Shown piece after piece: positions 34,494-43,175 of a stretch of DNA of 64,000 nt. Below the pieces are notes generated by a model. It had not been told where the DNA came from, ran no database searches, and worked only from the letters and a program-made list of their open reading frames with translations. This stretch comes from JACRBR01 sp964371355 (GTDB taxonomy: Bacteria > Chloroflexota > Dehalococcoidia > DSTF01 > JACRBR01), in assembly GCA_964371355.1 (NCBI GenBank), contig CAYJMG010000016.1:34890-98889 (forward strand). Direction: 5' to 3'. Each line of letters starts with the position of its first letter. Position 1 is the stretch's first letter. A program made the translations under genes and the position numbers.

Positions 34494-34765
34494 AGCGGCG
34501 TCTCCTTGTCTTGGTAAGCGTTCATTCAAATAACAGGATCGGCCGTAGCGCCCGGAAGCGCAACAGCGCGCTTCTCAGGATACGCCCGGCGCCCCGGCCC
34601 GATCCACAAATGGCCCCTGTGGATGGGCCAAAACGCCCCCGTACAGGTAAACGAAGGATTCGCCTGCGAAAACTAAGGTAACGCCGGTGGGAGTGCGCAG
34701 GGGTGGGCGGGTGGTCGAGCGGTTTTGACGCGCTTGGTGTGACCGGGAGTCCGACCGGCGCGGCG
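34494..34765. other. Intergenic region upstream of the R2-like operon
   Basis: The 272-bp gap between two minus-strand genes holds no recognisable gene, REP or heptamer array. A promoter for the R2-like operon is expected here, but I could not identify convincing -35/-10 boxes. Confidence 0.35.
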
Positions 34766-35449
34766 TTACACCGCCGCCGGGGCCGAGCCGCTGCTGGAGC
34801 CCCGCAGCCGTAACGCCGCGAACGCCCCGCCGCCAATGATCAGGAGCGCCGCCGCCCCGATGATCGGCCCCCAGAGCGCCCAATTCATGGTCCCGGCGCC
34901 CTTTACCGTCACCGTCCCGGACTGGATCTGGATCGGCGTGATCTCAGTCGCGTCGGGGATGTTCGCCTTCACCCTGTCCAGCGTCAGCTCCGTCGACCCC
35001 GAACCTACGGCCTTGAACGTGACGCTGGCCAGCGTCCCCGCCCCGTCCGGGCCCGCCGGCTCCAGCCGCAGGGTCACGCACGTCATGCGCAGGACGCCCG
35101 GCTGGCTCTCGGGGTCCGGACAGGCTACTTCCCGCCCGGTCGAGCCCAGGAAGTCGCCGCGCTGGACGAGGGGCTTGCTGCCCTGTGGGTCGGCCGCCAC
35201 CTGCAATACGTCAGGGTCATATGTCAATTGGAACTGGAACGAGGCCAGGTTCTTCGCATTCTCGACCGCGATCTCGACGACCACGTCCTCGGCGCCCTTC
35301 TTGACCGACGCCTCCGGCACGACCACCTTCACCAGCATGTCGTCCGTCTGCGCGCCGGCCCAGGCCGGGCCCGCCACGACCAGCACCAGGAACGAGAGCC
35401 CGGCCGTCGCCGCCACCAGGGCCGCCCGGGCCAGTCGCTTGGTCTCCAT
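34766..35449 (-). CDS. Cohesin-domain surface protein with C-terminal anchor
   Basis: The 227-residue protein has a Sec signal peptide (helix ATAGLSFLVLVVAGPAWAGAQ, cleavage after AWA). A cohesin-like domain at about 35-175 follows, with FQFQLTYDPDVLQVAA, GTLASVTFKAVGSGSTELTLD and QIQSGTVTV strands. The C-terminus is a transmembrane helix (GPIIGAAALLIIGGGAFAAL) and a basic tail, consistent with a surface-anchored protein. The start at 35449 (METKR) has GGAGAG upstream. It resembles the 1440-2531 lipoprotein in domain type, with no evidence of a cellulosome. Confidence 0.75.
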   Translation of the reverse strand: METKRLARAALVAATAGLSFLVLVVAGPAWAGAQTDDMLVKVVVPEASVKKGAEDVVVEIAVENAKNLASFQFQLTYDPDVLQVAADPQGSKPLVQRGDFLGSTGREVACPDPESQPGVLRMTCVTLRLEPAGPDGAGTLASVTFKAVGSGSTELTLDRVKANIPDATEITPIQIQSGTVTVKGAGTMNWALWGPIIGAAALLIIGGGAFAALRLRGSSSGSAPAAV

Positions 35450-35681
35450 CGCTCTCCATCCTTCCGGCATGCGCCATCTGGGGCTCAGAGTGAACCCCTT
35501 TATACCATCGTAACGGCGCTCGGACAGCCCGGATTACACCGGCCCAGCCCCCGGCCCGCCCCATCCGCGCCCTGATTTGTGCCGTAATTTCAAGGCGCGA
35601 AGGTCACCAACATGGCTCCTGCCCGTAGTAGACTAGTGCCCGTCGAGGGATCGTTCAGTCATTTGCGAAGGGAGGGATCGC

Positions 35682-37454
35682 ATGGCCGCATCTTCATTCT
35701 GGGATCGGTACACCCATCGTCGGGTTAGCCGCCGCCGAGCACTCCAGGCCGCCGCGGCCACCGGGGCCGCCGCCGGCGCCATCGCCTTCGTCGGCTGCTC
35801 CGGCGACGACGACGGCGGCGACAAGACGCCCTCGGGCGACGCAACGCCCGGCGGGGGCGGCGGTGGCGGAACGCCGAAGGCGGGCGGGATCTTCCGCGGC
35901 ACTGTGAGCCTGGTCCTGGGCAAGGACCCCATGAAGGCCGCGACGTTCCTCACCCACGCGCTCGCTTCTTATTCGTACAGCCGCCTCCTGCGCTTCACTA
36001 CGCAACTGGGCGAGTTGCCGCAGTCGGAGTGGTACACGACGCAGATGGAGGTGGCGTCGAAGGTCGAGAACCCCGACCCCACCACGTACATCTTTACCCT
36101 TCGCGACGACGTGAAGTTCCACAACATGCCGCCCGTCAACGGCCGGCTGTTGAACGCCGACGACGTCGTCTACTCCTTCAACCGCTACAGCTCTATCTCG
36201 CCCAACAAGGCGAACCTCAGCATGGTCGGGAGCGTCACCGCCTCGGCCGACAAGAAGCAGGTCACCTTCAAGCTGAAGGAACCCTTCGGCCTCTTTCTCA
36301 ACCGCATCGCCTCCTATCAGGACCTCTGGATCATGCCCCAGGAGTTCGTCGAGGCCAGCGATACGGCCAGCGAAGACAGCATGCTCGGCTCCGGGCCCTT
36401 CATCTTCGAGAAGTTCGAGCCCGGCGTTGTCATGTCGTGGAAGAAGAACCCGGACTACTTCGAGAAGGACGATGGCGGCAACCCGCTCCCGTACCTCGAC
36501 GGCATCAACCTCGACATCATCACCGACCAGAACCAGGTGCTCTCGCAGTTCGCCGCCGGCCAGCTCGACAGCATCTCCGTCCCGCCCCAGCTCATCGACT
36601 CCGTCCAGAGCCAGTCGCCGGACGCCGTCATCGACAAGTCGTTCCGAAACATCCTCAGCATGCTCATCTTCGACCCGGCGAGCTACACGGCCGACAAGCC
36701 GCCGTTCAATGACGACCGCGTGCGCCGGGGCATGTCCCGCGCCCTCAATCGCAAAGCCCTGCTCGACCGCATCTCGCCCGAGGGCGGCCTCTGGCCCAAC
36801 ATGCCCATCAATGCCGGCTTCGGAGAGGGCTGGTGGCTCGACCCGCAGGGCGGCGACATCGGCGACAACGGCGTCAACTACCAGTACGACGTCGCCGAGG
36901 CCAAGGCCCTCTTCTCCGCTGCCGGCGTCGAGAGTCTCAGCGTGCCGATGCACTTCAGCAGCACCGTGTACACCACGGTCGTCCCCTACTACGACATCGT
37001 GCGCGAGGCCCTGCCCGCCATGCTCAGCGACGCGGGCGTCAGCGTCACCGGTGTCCCCGAGGAGTACGGCCAGTACATCGCCACCACATTCGCCGGCCAG
37101 TTCGACGGCATGGCCTTCAGCCTGGAGTCCGTCTTCAGCGACATCGCCGCCTACTGGACCAACATGTTCTACCCGCGCGATGCCGGCGGCGGCCGCAACC
37201 ACTCCAGCATCAACGACGCCGAACTCGTCGCGAACATCCAGAAGATGCTCCAGGCCCAGGACATCGAGGAGATCCGCGAGCAGAACTTCGAACTGCAGCG
37301 CTACGTCTCCGGCAAGATGTACAACGTCCCCGTGGTGACGCCGGTTGAGTTCGGCGCGCGTCTGCCGCATCTGCAGGGCGTCTGGAACAGCTCCGGCCCG
37401 ACGACGTATGCGCTCGGCACGGAGACCCAGCTCCACAACTGGCTGGACGTATAG
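35682..37454 (+). CDS. Solute-binding protein of a peptide-type ABC importer
   Basis: The 590-residue family 5 substrate-binding protein starts with a twin-arginine-like SRRRALQ motif and a lipobox FVGC near residue 37, so it should be a Tat- or Sec-exported lipoprotein. A Gly/Pro/Thr-rich linker precedes the receptor fold, which has NADDVVYSFNRY and YLDGINLDIITDQNQVLSQFAAGQLD, typical of DppA/OppA. It feeds the two permeases encoded just downstream. The substrate could be peptides, nickel or sugars and is not deducible; the ATPase genes are not present here. Confidence 0.88.
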   Translation: MAASSFWDRYTHRRVSRRRALQAAAATGAAAGAIAFVGCSGDDDGGDKTPSGDATPGGGGGGGTPKAGGIFRGTVSLVLGKDPMKAATFLTHALASYSYSRLLRFTTQLGELPQSEWYTTQMEVASKVENPDPTTYIFTLRDDVKFHNMPPVNGRLLNADDVVYSFNRYSSISPNKANLSMVGSVTASADKKQVTFKLKEPFGLFLNRIASYQDLWIMPQEFVEASDTASEDSMLGSGPFIFEKFEPGVVMSWKKNPDYFEKDDGGNPLPYLDGINLDIITDQNQVLSQFAAGQLDSISVPPQLIDSVQSQSPDAVIDKSFRNILSMLIFDPASYTADKPPFNDDRVRRGMSRALNRKALLDRISPEGGLWPNMPINAGFGEGWWLDPQGGDIGDNGVNYQYDVAEAKALFSAAGVESLSVPMHFSSTVYTTVVPYYDIVREALPAMLSDAGVSVTGVPEEYGQYIATTFAGQFDGMAFSLESVFSDIAAYWTNMFYPRDAGGGRNHSSINDAELVANIQKMLQAQDIEEIREQNFELQRYVSGKMYNVPVVTPVEFGARLPHLQGVWNSSGPTTYALGTETQLHNWLDV

Positions 37455-37538
37455 TGAGAGCAAGGTGCATCGTGGGGTGGGCAGGTCCCACCCCGCGATG
37501 CGGACTCGCCGGCTGAGCGTGGACAGGCTGGATCCCTC

Positions 37539-38519
37539 ATGCGCCAGTACATCCTGAAGCGCCTGATGCTCGCCATTCCGACCCTGATCGGCGTGTCGCT
37601 CATCGTCTTCTTCCTCGTCCGCCTCATCCCCGGCGACATCGTCGAACAGATCGCCGGCGACACGCCGCCCACGCCGGAGTTCCGCGCGCAGATCGAGAAA
37701 GAGCTGGGCCTGGACAAACCCGCGATCCAGCAGTACTTCACCTGGCTCGGCGGCGTCCTCCGCTTCGACTTCGGCGATTCCCTCCGGCAGCGCACGCCCG
37801 TCAGCGAGATGCTGCGCGAGAAGCTGCCGGTGACCATCGAGATGTCGACGCTCGGGCTGCTCGTCTCGCTCCTCATCGCCGTGCCTGTCGGGATCATCGC
37901 GGCGATACGCCAGGATTCGCTCATCGACTACATTTCACGAAGCACCGCCATCAGCTTCCTGGCCATACCGAGCTTCTGGCTTGGCACCCTCGTCATCGTC
38001 TACTCGTCGAACTGGTTCAACGCGGCCACACCCGTCCCCAGGGACTACAAGGAGATCTGGGAGAACCCGGGCACAAACCTGGAGTTCCTCCTGTTCCCCT
38101 TCGGTTACTTCATCCCCGTGGGGCCCGCGGTTCTGCTCGGCGTCAGCCTGTCCGGCACCGTCATGCGCCTGATGCGCGCCCAGATGCTGGAGGTGCTGCG
38201 CCAGGACTATGTGCGCACCGCCTGGGCGAAGGGCCTGCGCGAGCGCTCCGTCGTGATGAGCCACGCGTTGAAGAACGCGCTCATCCCCGTTGTCACCGTC
38301 GTCGGCCTCCAGCTCCCCATCCTCATCAGCGGCAGTGTCGTCGTCGAGAGCATCTACAACGTGCCCGGCATGGGCCAGCAGTTCTTCCAGTCGATCGGTA
38401 CGCGCGACTACACCACCGTCCAGGCCATTGCCCTCATCATCGCCGTCGCCGTCGTGCTCTCCAACCTGGTCGTCGACGTCACCTACGCCTACCTCGACCC
38501 TAGAATCAGGTACAGCTGA
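37539..38519 (+). CDS. DppB-like ABC importer permease
   Basis: The 326-residue permease has six helices and the BPD motif EAA-like loop around RAQMLEVLRQDYVRTAWAKGLRERSVVMSHALKNAL. It begins MRQYILKRLMLAIPTLIGVSLIVFFLVRLIPGD, exactly the DppB-type N-terminus. It pairs with the downstream DppC-like protein and the upstream binding protein. The stop overlaps the next ATG (TGATG). Confidence 0.93.
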   Translation: MRQYILKRLMLAIPTLIGVSLIVFFLVRLIPGDIVEQIAGDTPPTPEFRAQIEKELGLDKPAIQQYFTWLGGVLRFDFGDSLRQRTPVSEMLREKLPVTIEMSTLGLLVSLLIAVPVGIIAAIRQDSLIDYISRSTAISFLAIPSFWLGTLVIVYSSNWFNAATPVPRDYKEIWENPGTNLEFLLFPFGYFIPVGPAVLLGVSLSGTVMRLMRAQMLEVLRQDYVRTAWAKGLRERSVVMSHALKNALIPVVTVVGLQLPILISGSVVVESIYNVPGMGQQFFQSIGTRDYTTVQAIALIIAVAVVLSNLVVDVTYAYLDPRIRYS

Positions 38520-39532
38520 TGGCGACCGCGCTCGACCTGGCCCAGATCGGCGGCGAAGCGCTGCGAGAGCGCCCCACCGGCCCTTCCGCGTGGATGGGCG
38601 TGATCTGGAGCTTCTGCCGCCGCAAACCGCTCGGCGCCTTCGGCGGCGCCATCGTTGTCGGCATGCTCCTCGCCGCCGTCTTTGTCGATGCCGGCGTGGT
38701 CACGCTCGGCGCCAGCAATGAGCCGCTGCTGGCTCCCGACGGATACGACCACCAGTCGTTCGGCACGGAGAACGAAGGCGTCTCGTGGAGCCATCCCATG
38801 GGGACCGACCGTGCCGGCCGCGATATTTTCAGCCGTGTCCTCTATGGCGCCCGCATCTCCGCCGTGATCGGCTTTAGCTGCGTGCTCATCTCCGCCCTCA
38901 TCGCCCTGCTCGTCGGCACCGTTTCGGGGTTCTTCACGGGCTGGTTCGATACGATCGTCCAGCGCCTCGTTGACATTGTGCTGGCCATCCCGGCCATCAT
39001 CCTGCTGCTGTTCACGCTGACGGTCTTCGCCTCCCGCCCTGATGGCAGGCTCGGTTTCTTGTTTCTGAGCGTCGATCTCGGCCTCGACGCCTACGAGGTC
39101 ATGTTCTGGATCATCGTCATCCTCGGGTTCCTGCTGGGCGTGTACTCGATCCGCGTGATCCGCGGGGCCGCCATCTCCATCGCGCAGAACCAGTACGTCG
39201 ACGCCGCGCGCACCATCGGCGCCAGCAACGCGCGCATCATCTTTCGCCACATCGTCCCCAACGTGATCCCGGTCCTCATCGTGCTGTCGACGGTACAGGT
39301 CGGCACGGCGATCCTCATCGAAGCGACGATCAGCTTCCTGGGGTACGGCATCCCTCCGCCGTTCCCGTCATGGGGCGTGATGCTGAGTCGCGAGGCCTCG
39401 AGTACCTTCCGCCAGCACCCCCTGCAGGCGGTGTGGCCGGGCGCCGCCATCGCCCTCACCGTCTACGGTTACAACATCTTCGGCGATGCTCTCCGCGACG
39501 TCCTCGACCCACGCCTCCGCGGCGGCCGGTAA
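38519..39532 (+). CDS. DppC-like ABC importer permease
   Basis: The 337-residue permease has an N-terminal extension of about 30 residues followed by the FCRRKPLGAFGGAIVVGMLL helix and the DppC hallmark GTDRAGRDIFSRVLYGARISA. The EAA-like loop QNQYVDAARTIGASNARIIFRHIVPN and a C-terminal NIFGDALRDVLDPRLRG are present. It forms the second half of the channel with the DppB-like protein. The genes for the two ATPases of the transporter are not adjacent and may lie elsewhere or be shared. Confidence 0.93.
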   Translation: MATALDLAQIGGEALRERPTGPSAWMGVIWSFCRRKPLGAFGGAIVVGMLLAAVFVDAGVVTLGASNEPLLAPDGYDHQSFGTENEGVSWSHPMGTDRAGRDIFSRVLYGARISAVIGFSCVLISALIALLVGTVSGFFTGWFDTIVQRLVDIVLAIPAIILLLFTLTVFASRPDGRLGFLFLSVDLGLDAYEVMFWIIVILGFLLGVYSIRVIRGAAISIAQNQYVDAARTIGASNARIIFRHIVPNVIPVLIVLSTVQVGTAILIEATISFLGYGIPPPFPSWGVMLSREASSTFRQHPLQAVWPGAAIALTVYGYNIFGDALRDVLDPRLRGGR

Positions 39533-39856
39533 GGCAGCACGCCAGCTCGTCAGCAGTTCAGCAGTTCAGCACGTCAGTGGCCTCCGTCGAAATTGTTCGG
39601 CAGGTTTTCGCTCAGATCACTTTCGGAATAAGAGGCTCGAACGTCCGGGTATTCACGTGGCACAGCCGCCCCCGGCTGTGCATGCCGCGGTTCACACCAC
39701 ATGCCGCGACTTCAGCCGAACCCCGCGCGGGGCCGCGCGCTTATCTGTGAACTCCGTGGATCCGTCCCGTGACGCACTGATGCGCTGACGCACTGACGCA
39801 CTGACGCGCTGACGCACTGACGCACTGACGCACCAAGACACTAAGACACTGAGACA
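39533..39856. other. 324-bp intergenic region with several repeats
   Basis: Between the DppC-like gene and the convergent FN3 gene there is no coding sequence. Nine-bp imperfect repeats (CAGCAGTTCAG type, about 39550-39575) come first, a REP family B palindrome lies at 39660-39681, and an octamer array fills 39771 to the end. A CCCCGCGCGGGG hairpin is near 39721. Confidence 0.7.
39660..39681. repeat. REP-like palindrome, family B
   Basis: GCACAGCCG, CCCC loop, CGGCTGTGC, preceded by GTG. It matches the palindromes at 12819 and 57893. Confidence 0.75.
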
Positions 39857-39858
39857 CT
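39771..39858. repeat. Octamer array GACGCACT x11 (degenerate)
   Basis: Eleven 8-mers with GACGCACT as main unit, changing to AAGACACT and GAGACACT at the end. The CTA of the last unit (39857-39859) is the stop codon of the minus-strand FN3 gene. Confidence 0.88.
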
Positions 39859-40567
39859 ACGAACACGCCGGCGTCACGAACCGCCCCACCCTGCTCGTCA
39901 GCCAGCCGCCCGGCGTGCGCGTGTTGACCCGCCACCAGTACGTCACGCCGCGGGCCAGCCCCGTTACCTCGTGCGCCACCAACCCGCTCGCCACGGGGCC
40001 GTAACCCTGGTACGTGCGCGGCGCGAACGCCTCGCCCGCCACCGTGAGGTCGATCCACTGCTCCCCGGCCGATCCCGCCTGCCACGACAGCAGGGCCGCG
40101 ACCGCGTCGTCCGCCGGCCCCGGCTCCGGGCCCTCGTAGCATCGCGGCGTTACTTGCCCCGGCGTTGCCGCGCGGCCGCACGCCGTGACGAACGACCCCG
40201 ATGCGTCCGTGTGCCAGCCGTCGGCCTGCTTCGACTGCACGCGGTAGTGGTAGGTCACACCCGCCGGCAGCCCGGCGATCGCGTACGCCGTCTGCGACGG
40301 GTCGAAGGGTCCGTAGCCCTGGTACGTCGTGTTGGGGAACTTCGCCGCGTAGCCGATGTCCAGCCAGGTCTCCGTCGCGCCCGCGCCTGCGGCCGGCCAC
40401 ACGAACGACACCGTCACGCCGCCGTCTTCGCCCGCCGGGCACGACTGTGCGATGGACGCCTGTGCCGCCTTCCCCCCGCCCGACTGCGAGACCACGACGG
40501 CGAGCGCCAGCGTCACGATTCCCAGGAACACCAACCGACCGAGCACGGACGAGCCTCCTGTTTCCAT
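39857..40567 (-). CDS. Secreted protein with two fibronectin-III-like repeats
   Basis: The 236-residue protein has a hydrophobic N-terminal segment (LVFLGIVTLALAVVV, about 13-27) that may be a signal or anchor. Two homologous beta-rich units follow, each with TYQGYGP and a Y-x-x-R-V-x strand: GPFDPSQTAYAIAGLPAGVTYHYRVQ and GPVASGLVAHEVTGLARGVTYWWRVN. The pattern is that of FN3 domains. I chose ATG 40567; a GTG start 39 nt earlier is possible. Its stop lies inside an octamer array. Function unknown. Confidence 0.7.
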   Translation of the reverse strand: METGGSSVLGRLVFLGIVTLALAVVVSQSGGGKAAQASIAQSCPAGEDGGVTVSFVWPAAGAGATETWLDIGYAAKFPNTTYQGYGPFDPSQTAYAIAGLPAGVTYHYRVQSKQADGWHTDASGSFVTACGRAATPGQVTPRCYEGPEPGPADDAVAALLSWQAGSAGEQWIDLTVAGEAFAPRTYQGYGPVASGLVAHEVTGLARGVTYWWRVNTRTPGGWLTSRVGRFVTPACS

Positions 40568-40696
40568 GATCGGTGTTCCCGAAATTGGTCGCGTCGGGTG
40601 AATCACCTAGGGGCCAGGGTGCTGGCCCACCTGTTGGTGGCTGCCGGTCACGCCGATACATCGCATGTCGTAGCGTACAAGTCGGGAGGTTCGGAC

Positions 40697-41461
40697 ATGC
40701 TCAGATTCGCCTTCGGCCTCATGGCCGTATCGCTCGTCGCGACGGCCGCGCTCTGCGGCGGCAAGGCGAAGCCCGCGCCCGTCAGCGACGAGGAGTTCCG
40801 CGCCGCGGCCGAAGCCGCCGTGACCGCATCGCTCCTAACACTCAAGGATCTCCCCGCCGCCTGGATCGGCACCCCGCCCGAGCCCGACGAGGATGACCCC
40901 AAGGGCGAGGCCGCCTTCCGAGCCGCCCTCACCCCCGCCTGCCAGGATCGTGCTGGCCTGTACGAAGACACCGGCGCCAGTTATCCAGGGGCGGTCATTG
41001 AGAAAGCATCGGATGATTTCGAGCCCGACAGCCCCGACGGCCCGCCGGATAACATCAGCTCCGATGCTGGCGTGTACCGAACAGAGGAGCTGGCCACGGC
41101 GGACTGGGACAGGTACTACGCGTTCCTTGCCGATTGCGGCGCGGAGTTCCCTGACGCGATTCGCGCGATGCTCGCGACTGACCCCGAGTGGGCTGAAATC
41201 GAGATCGGCGAGATCGGCTACCTGCAGGTCGATGCGCCCGACCTTGGGGAGCGTGCCGAACGCACGGAGTTGTCGATGGTCGCGGAGACACAGGGCCTGG
41301 AGTTCCAGTTCACCGTGGTGTCAACGAGTGTCCACATCGGGCGAATGATCGTGACGGTCGAATGGACCGACTTCGGCGACTTCGACACCGTGCTCGGCGA
41401 GACACTCACCACGCTCGTCGCCGATCGCCTCGCGAAGGCGGACGGCACTCTGCCCGAATAG
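40697..41461 (+). CDS. Exported protein of unknown function
   Basis: The 254-residue protein begins with a hydrophobic signal-like segment ending in TAALCGGKAKP, a possible but atypical lipobox (Leu before the Cys). The rest is acidic, with SLLTLKDLPAAWIGTPPE near residue 46 and a C-terminal beta-rich half (TQGLEFQFTVVSTSVHIGRMIVTVEWTDF). The pattern DLPxxW resembles sensor-like exported lipoproteins of unknown role. GGGAGG lies 7 nt upstream of the ATG at 40697; the much longer upstream open frame overlaps the divergent gene. Confidence 0.65.
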   Translation: MLRFAFGLMAVSLVATAALCGGKAKPAPVSDEEFRAAAEAAVTASLLTLKDLPAAWIGTPPEPDEDDPKGEAAFRAALTPACQDRAGLYEDTGASYPGAVIEKASDDFEPDSPDGPPDNISSDAGVYRTEELATADWDRYYAFLADCGAEFPDAIRAMLATDPEWAEIEIGEIGYLQVDAPDLGERAERTELSMVAETQGLEFQFTVVSTSVHIGRMIVTVEWTDFGDFDTVLGETLTTLVADRLAKADGTLPE

Positions 41462-41480
41462 GGATCAGGGTTCAGCCTAC

Positions 41481-41515
41481 GACAGAGAGGGGCGCGTGTG
41501 GCGCCCCTCTCTGTC
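41481..41515. terminator. Bidirectional hairpin terminator
   Basis: A 15-bp perfect stem GACAGAGAGGGGCGC (41481-41495) / GCGCCCCTCTCTGTC (41501-41515) with a GTGTG loop lies between convergent genes. The TGTCCAC heptamer array begins inside its right arm. There is no T-tract, so termination would depend on the stem alone. Confidence 0.6.
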
Positions 41516-41595
41516 CACTGTCCACTGTCCACTGTCCACTGTCCACTGTCCACTGTCCACTGTCCACTGTGAACTGTCGACTGCGAACTGTGAAC
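41512..41595. repeat. Heptamer array TGTCCAC x8 plus four degenerate units
   Basis: Eight perfect TGTCCAC copies (41512-41567) are followed by TGTGAAC, TGTCGAC, TGCGAAC and TGTGAAC. The last base overlaps the stop codon of the Re-citrate-synthase-like gene (CTA at 41595-41597). Confidence 0.95.
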
Positions 41596-42959
41596 TACAG
41601 CGCCCCAAACTCCCGCGCCAGCTCCAGGATGTCCTCCGACGTGAAGAACGATCGCCGCGAATTCACCCAGTGGTCGTCCCGCTCGTCGAACTGCCCGTTG
41701 TACTCGTCCTGGATCCGGTCGTAGATCTGCTTCACCACCCGGCTCGTCTCCTTCACCCGCGTCTCGCTCCTCAGCCGCTCGAACTCGCGGTTCAACACCG
41801 AGATGATGCCCTCCGAGCCCGACAGCGAGCCGATGCGCGACAGCTCCACTTCCTTCCGCCCGAACAGCGACGCCGCGAATGGCAGGTAGATGAGCCCGCC
41901 CGGCGCCGCCGCCTGCCGGCCCACGCCCGCCTGGTGGATCCCCGCCGTTGTCGTGAACACCTCGCCGATGAGCGGCAGCCGGTCGTTGAGCTGGATCACC
42001 TCGTTGTCCACGAGCTGCCGCATCTCGTCCAGCGCCTGCAGGTTGAACCCCGGGTCGCCGTAATGGCGGATCAGCGCCGCCACGAGCTGCTCCAGCGACG
42101 TGTTCCCGGTGCGCTCGCCCAGCCCCGCGAACGCCACGTTCGCCTTCTTGCCGCCGTAGCGCCACGCGGCGATCGTGTTCGCCGTCGCCAGGCCGAAATC
42201 GTTGTGCCCGTGGTACTCCAGCTCGGCCCCGGTCTCGTTCCGCAGCACGGTGAACAGCCGCGGCACGCCCCACGGCAGCGCCGCGTACGGGTCCGGGCTG
42301 CCCCAGCCGATCGTGTCGCAGATGCGGAACTTGGCGATGCCCTTGCTCACGTCCAGCACCCGCTGCATGAACGGAATCACCCAGCCGTAAATGTCGGCGC
42401 GCGTGCAGTCTTCCAGGTGCACGCGCGGCACAATGTTGTTCTCCAGCGCCGTCACGATCGGCTGCAGGTACTTCTCGATCGCGTCTTCCTTCGATGCGTA
42501 GCCCAGCTTGTCGAAGATGTGGTGGTCGGAGGCCGAGGCCAGCATGCCCGTCTCCTTCACCTTGCCCTGCGAAACCTCGACCAGCAGCTTGATGTCCTTC
42601 GGCGTCGCCCGCGTCCACGTCGTCACCCGCGGCCACTCGTACCCGCGCTCCAGCAGCTTCTCCAGCGTCCACACGTCCCGCTTCTGGTAGATGAACGCCT
42701 CGACCGCATAGATCGCCCCGCTGCCGTTGTCCAGCTTGTGCAGCAGGTCGTAGTACTTCAGCCGCGTCTCCGCCGGGAAGATGGCGATGCGGCTGTCCTG
42801 CGCGCCGTCGCGCAGCGTCGTGTCGGTGATGAGCTTGGGCAGCGCGTCCTCGGCCGCCGTCGGTGGCACGACGGGCTCCGCCTCCAGCGTCACCGGCGGA
42901 AGCTGACCCTGGAAGTTGTGGTACACCCGCTCGGTGTTGACCTTCGCGGCGACGACCAT
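41595..42959 (-). CDS. Re-citrate-synthase-like DRE-TIM metallolyase
   Basis: The 454-residue protein belongs to the isopropylmalate/homocitrate synthase superfamily. DTTLRDGAQ (about 45-53) gives the D-R-E signature, metal histidines are in EYHGHNDFG and the C-terminal catalytic segment is GLGERTGN. Features such as LASASDHHIFDKLG, RVHLEDCTRADIYGWVIPFMQR and WGVPRLF look like the Re-citrate synthase group known from Clostridium kluyveri and Dehalococcoides. Homocitrate or isopropylmalate synthase remain alternatives. AGGAGG precedes the ATG at 42959. Confidence 0.68.
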   Translation of the reverse strand: MVVAAKVNTERVYHNFQGQLPPVTLEAEPVVPPTAAEDALPKLITDTTLRDGAQDSRIAIFPAETRLKYYDLLHKLDNGSGAIYAVEAFIYQKRDVWTLEKLLERGYEWPRVTTWTRATPKDIKLLVEVSQGKVKETGMLASASDHHIFDKLGYASKEDAIEKYLQPIVTALENNIVPRVHLEDCTRADIYGWVIPFMQRVLDVSKGIAKFRICDTIGWGSPDPYAALPWGVPRLFTVLRNETGAELEYHGHNDFGLATANTIAAWRYGGKKANVAFAGLGERTGNTSLEQLVAALIRHYGDPGFNLQALDEMRQLVDNEVIQLNDRLPLIGEVFTTTAGIHQAGVGRQAAAPGGLIYLPFAASLFGRKEVELSRIGSLSGSEGIISVLNREFERLRSETRVKETSRVVKQIYDRIQDEYNGQFDERDDHWVNSRRSFFTSEDILELAREFGAL

Positions 42960-43040
42960 GGACGGACCTCCTGCTGGATAAGCCGAATAGCGGCTCGTGA
43001 ATCTGAAACCGGGCGTCAACTCTATGGACGCTATTGTTAT

Positions 43041-43052
43041 AGACTATAGTCT
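43041..43052. promoter_or_regulatory. Palindrome in the leader region between divergent genes
   Basis: AGACTATAGTCT is a perfect 12-bp palindrome 82 nt upstream of the Re-citrate-synthase-like start. It contains TATAGT, a possible -10 on either strand, and could be an operator. No -35 at proper spacing was found. Confidence 0.3.
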
Positions 43053-43175
43053 CGGCGGAGCGGAAGGCCCGTTCGGCCCGCTCTACGGCCTCGTAACACG
43101 CTCGTAACCTGCCGCGCCTGCGGGCGGCCTGCGGCCGGAACCTATGGTACCGTGGGCCGGAGGTGGCCGCACAGG

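Noticed and set aside
35694..37463. A 589-codon open frame antisense to the ABC binding-protein gene
   Set aside because: Shadow of the coding strand; Val/Glu/Asp/Arg-rich composition without family pattern.
39771..39858. Octamer array considered as a replication origin iteron set
   Set aside because: No dnaA, rep gene or DnaA boxes in the neighbourhood.
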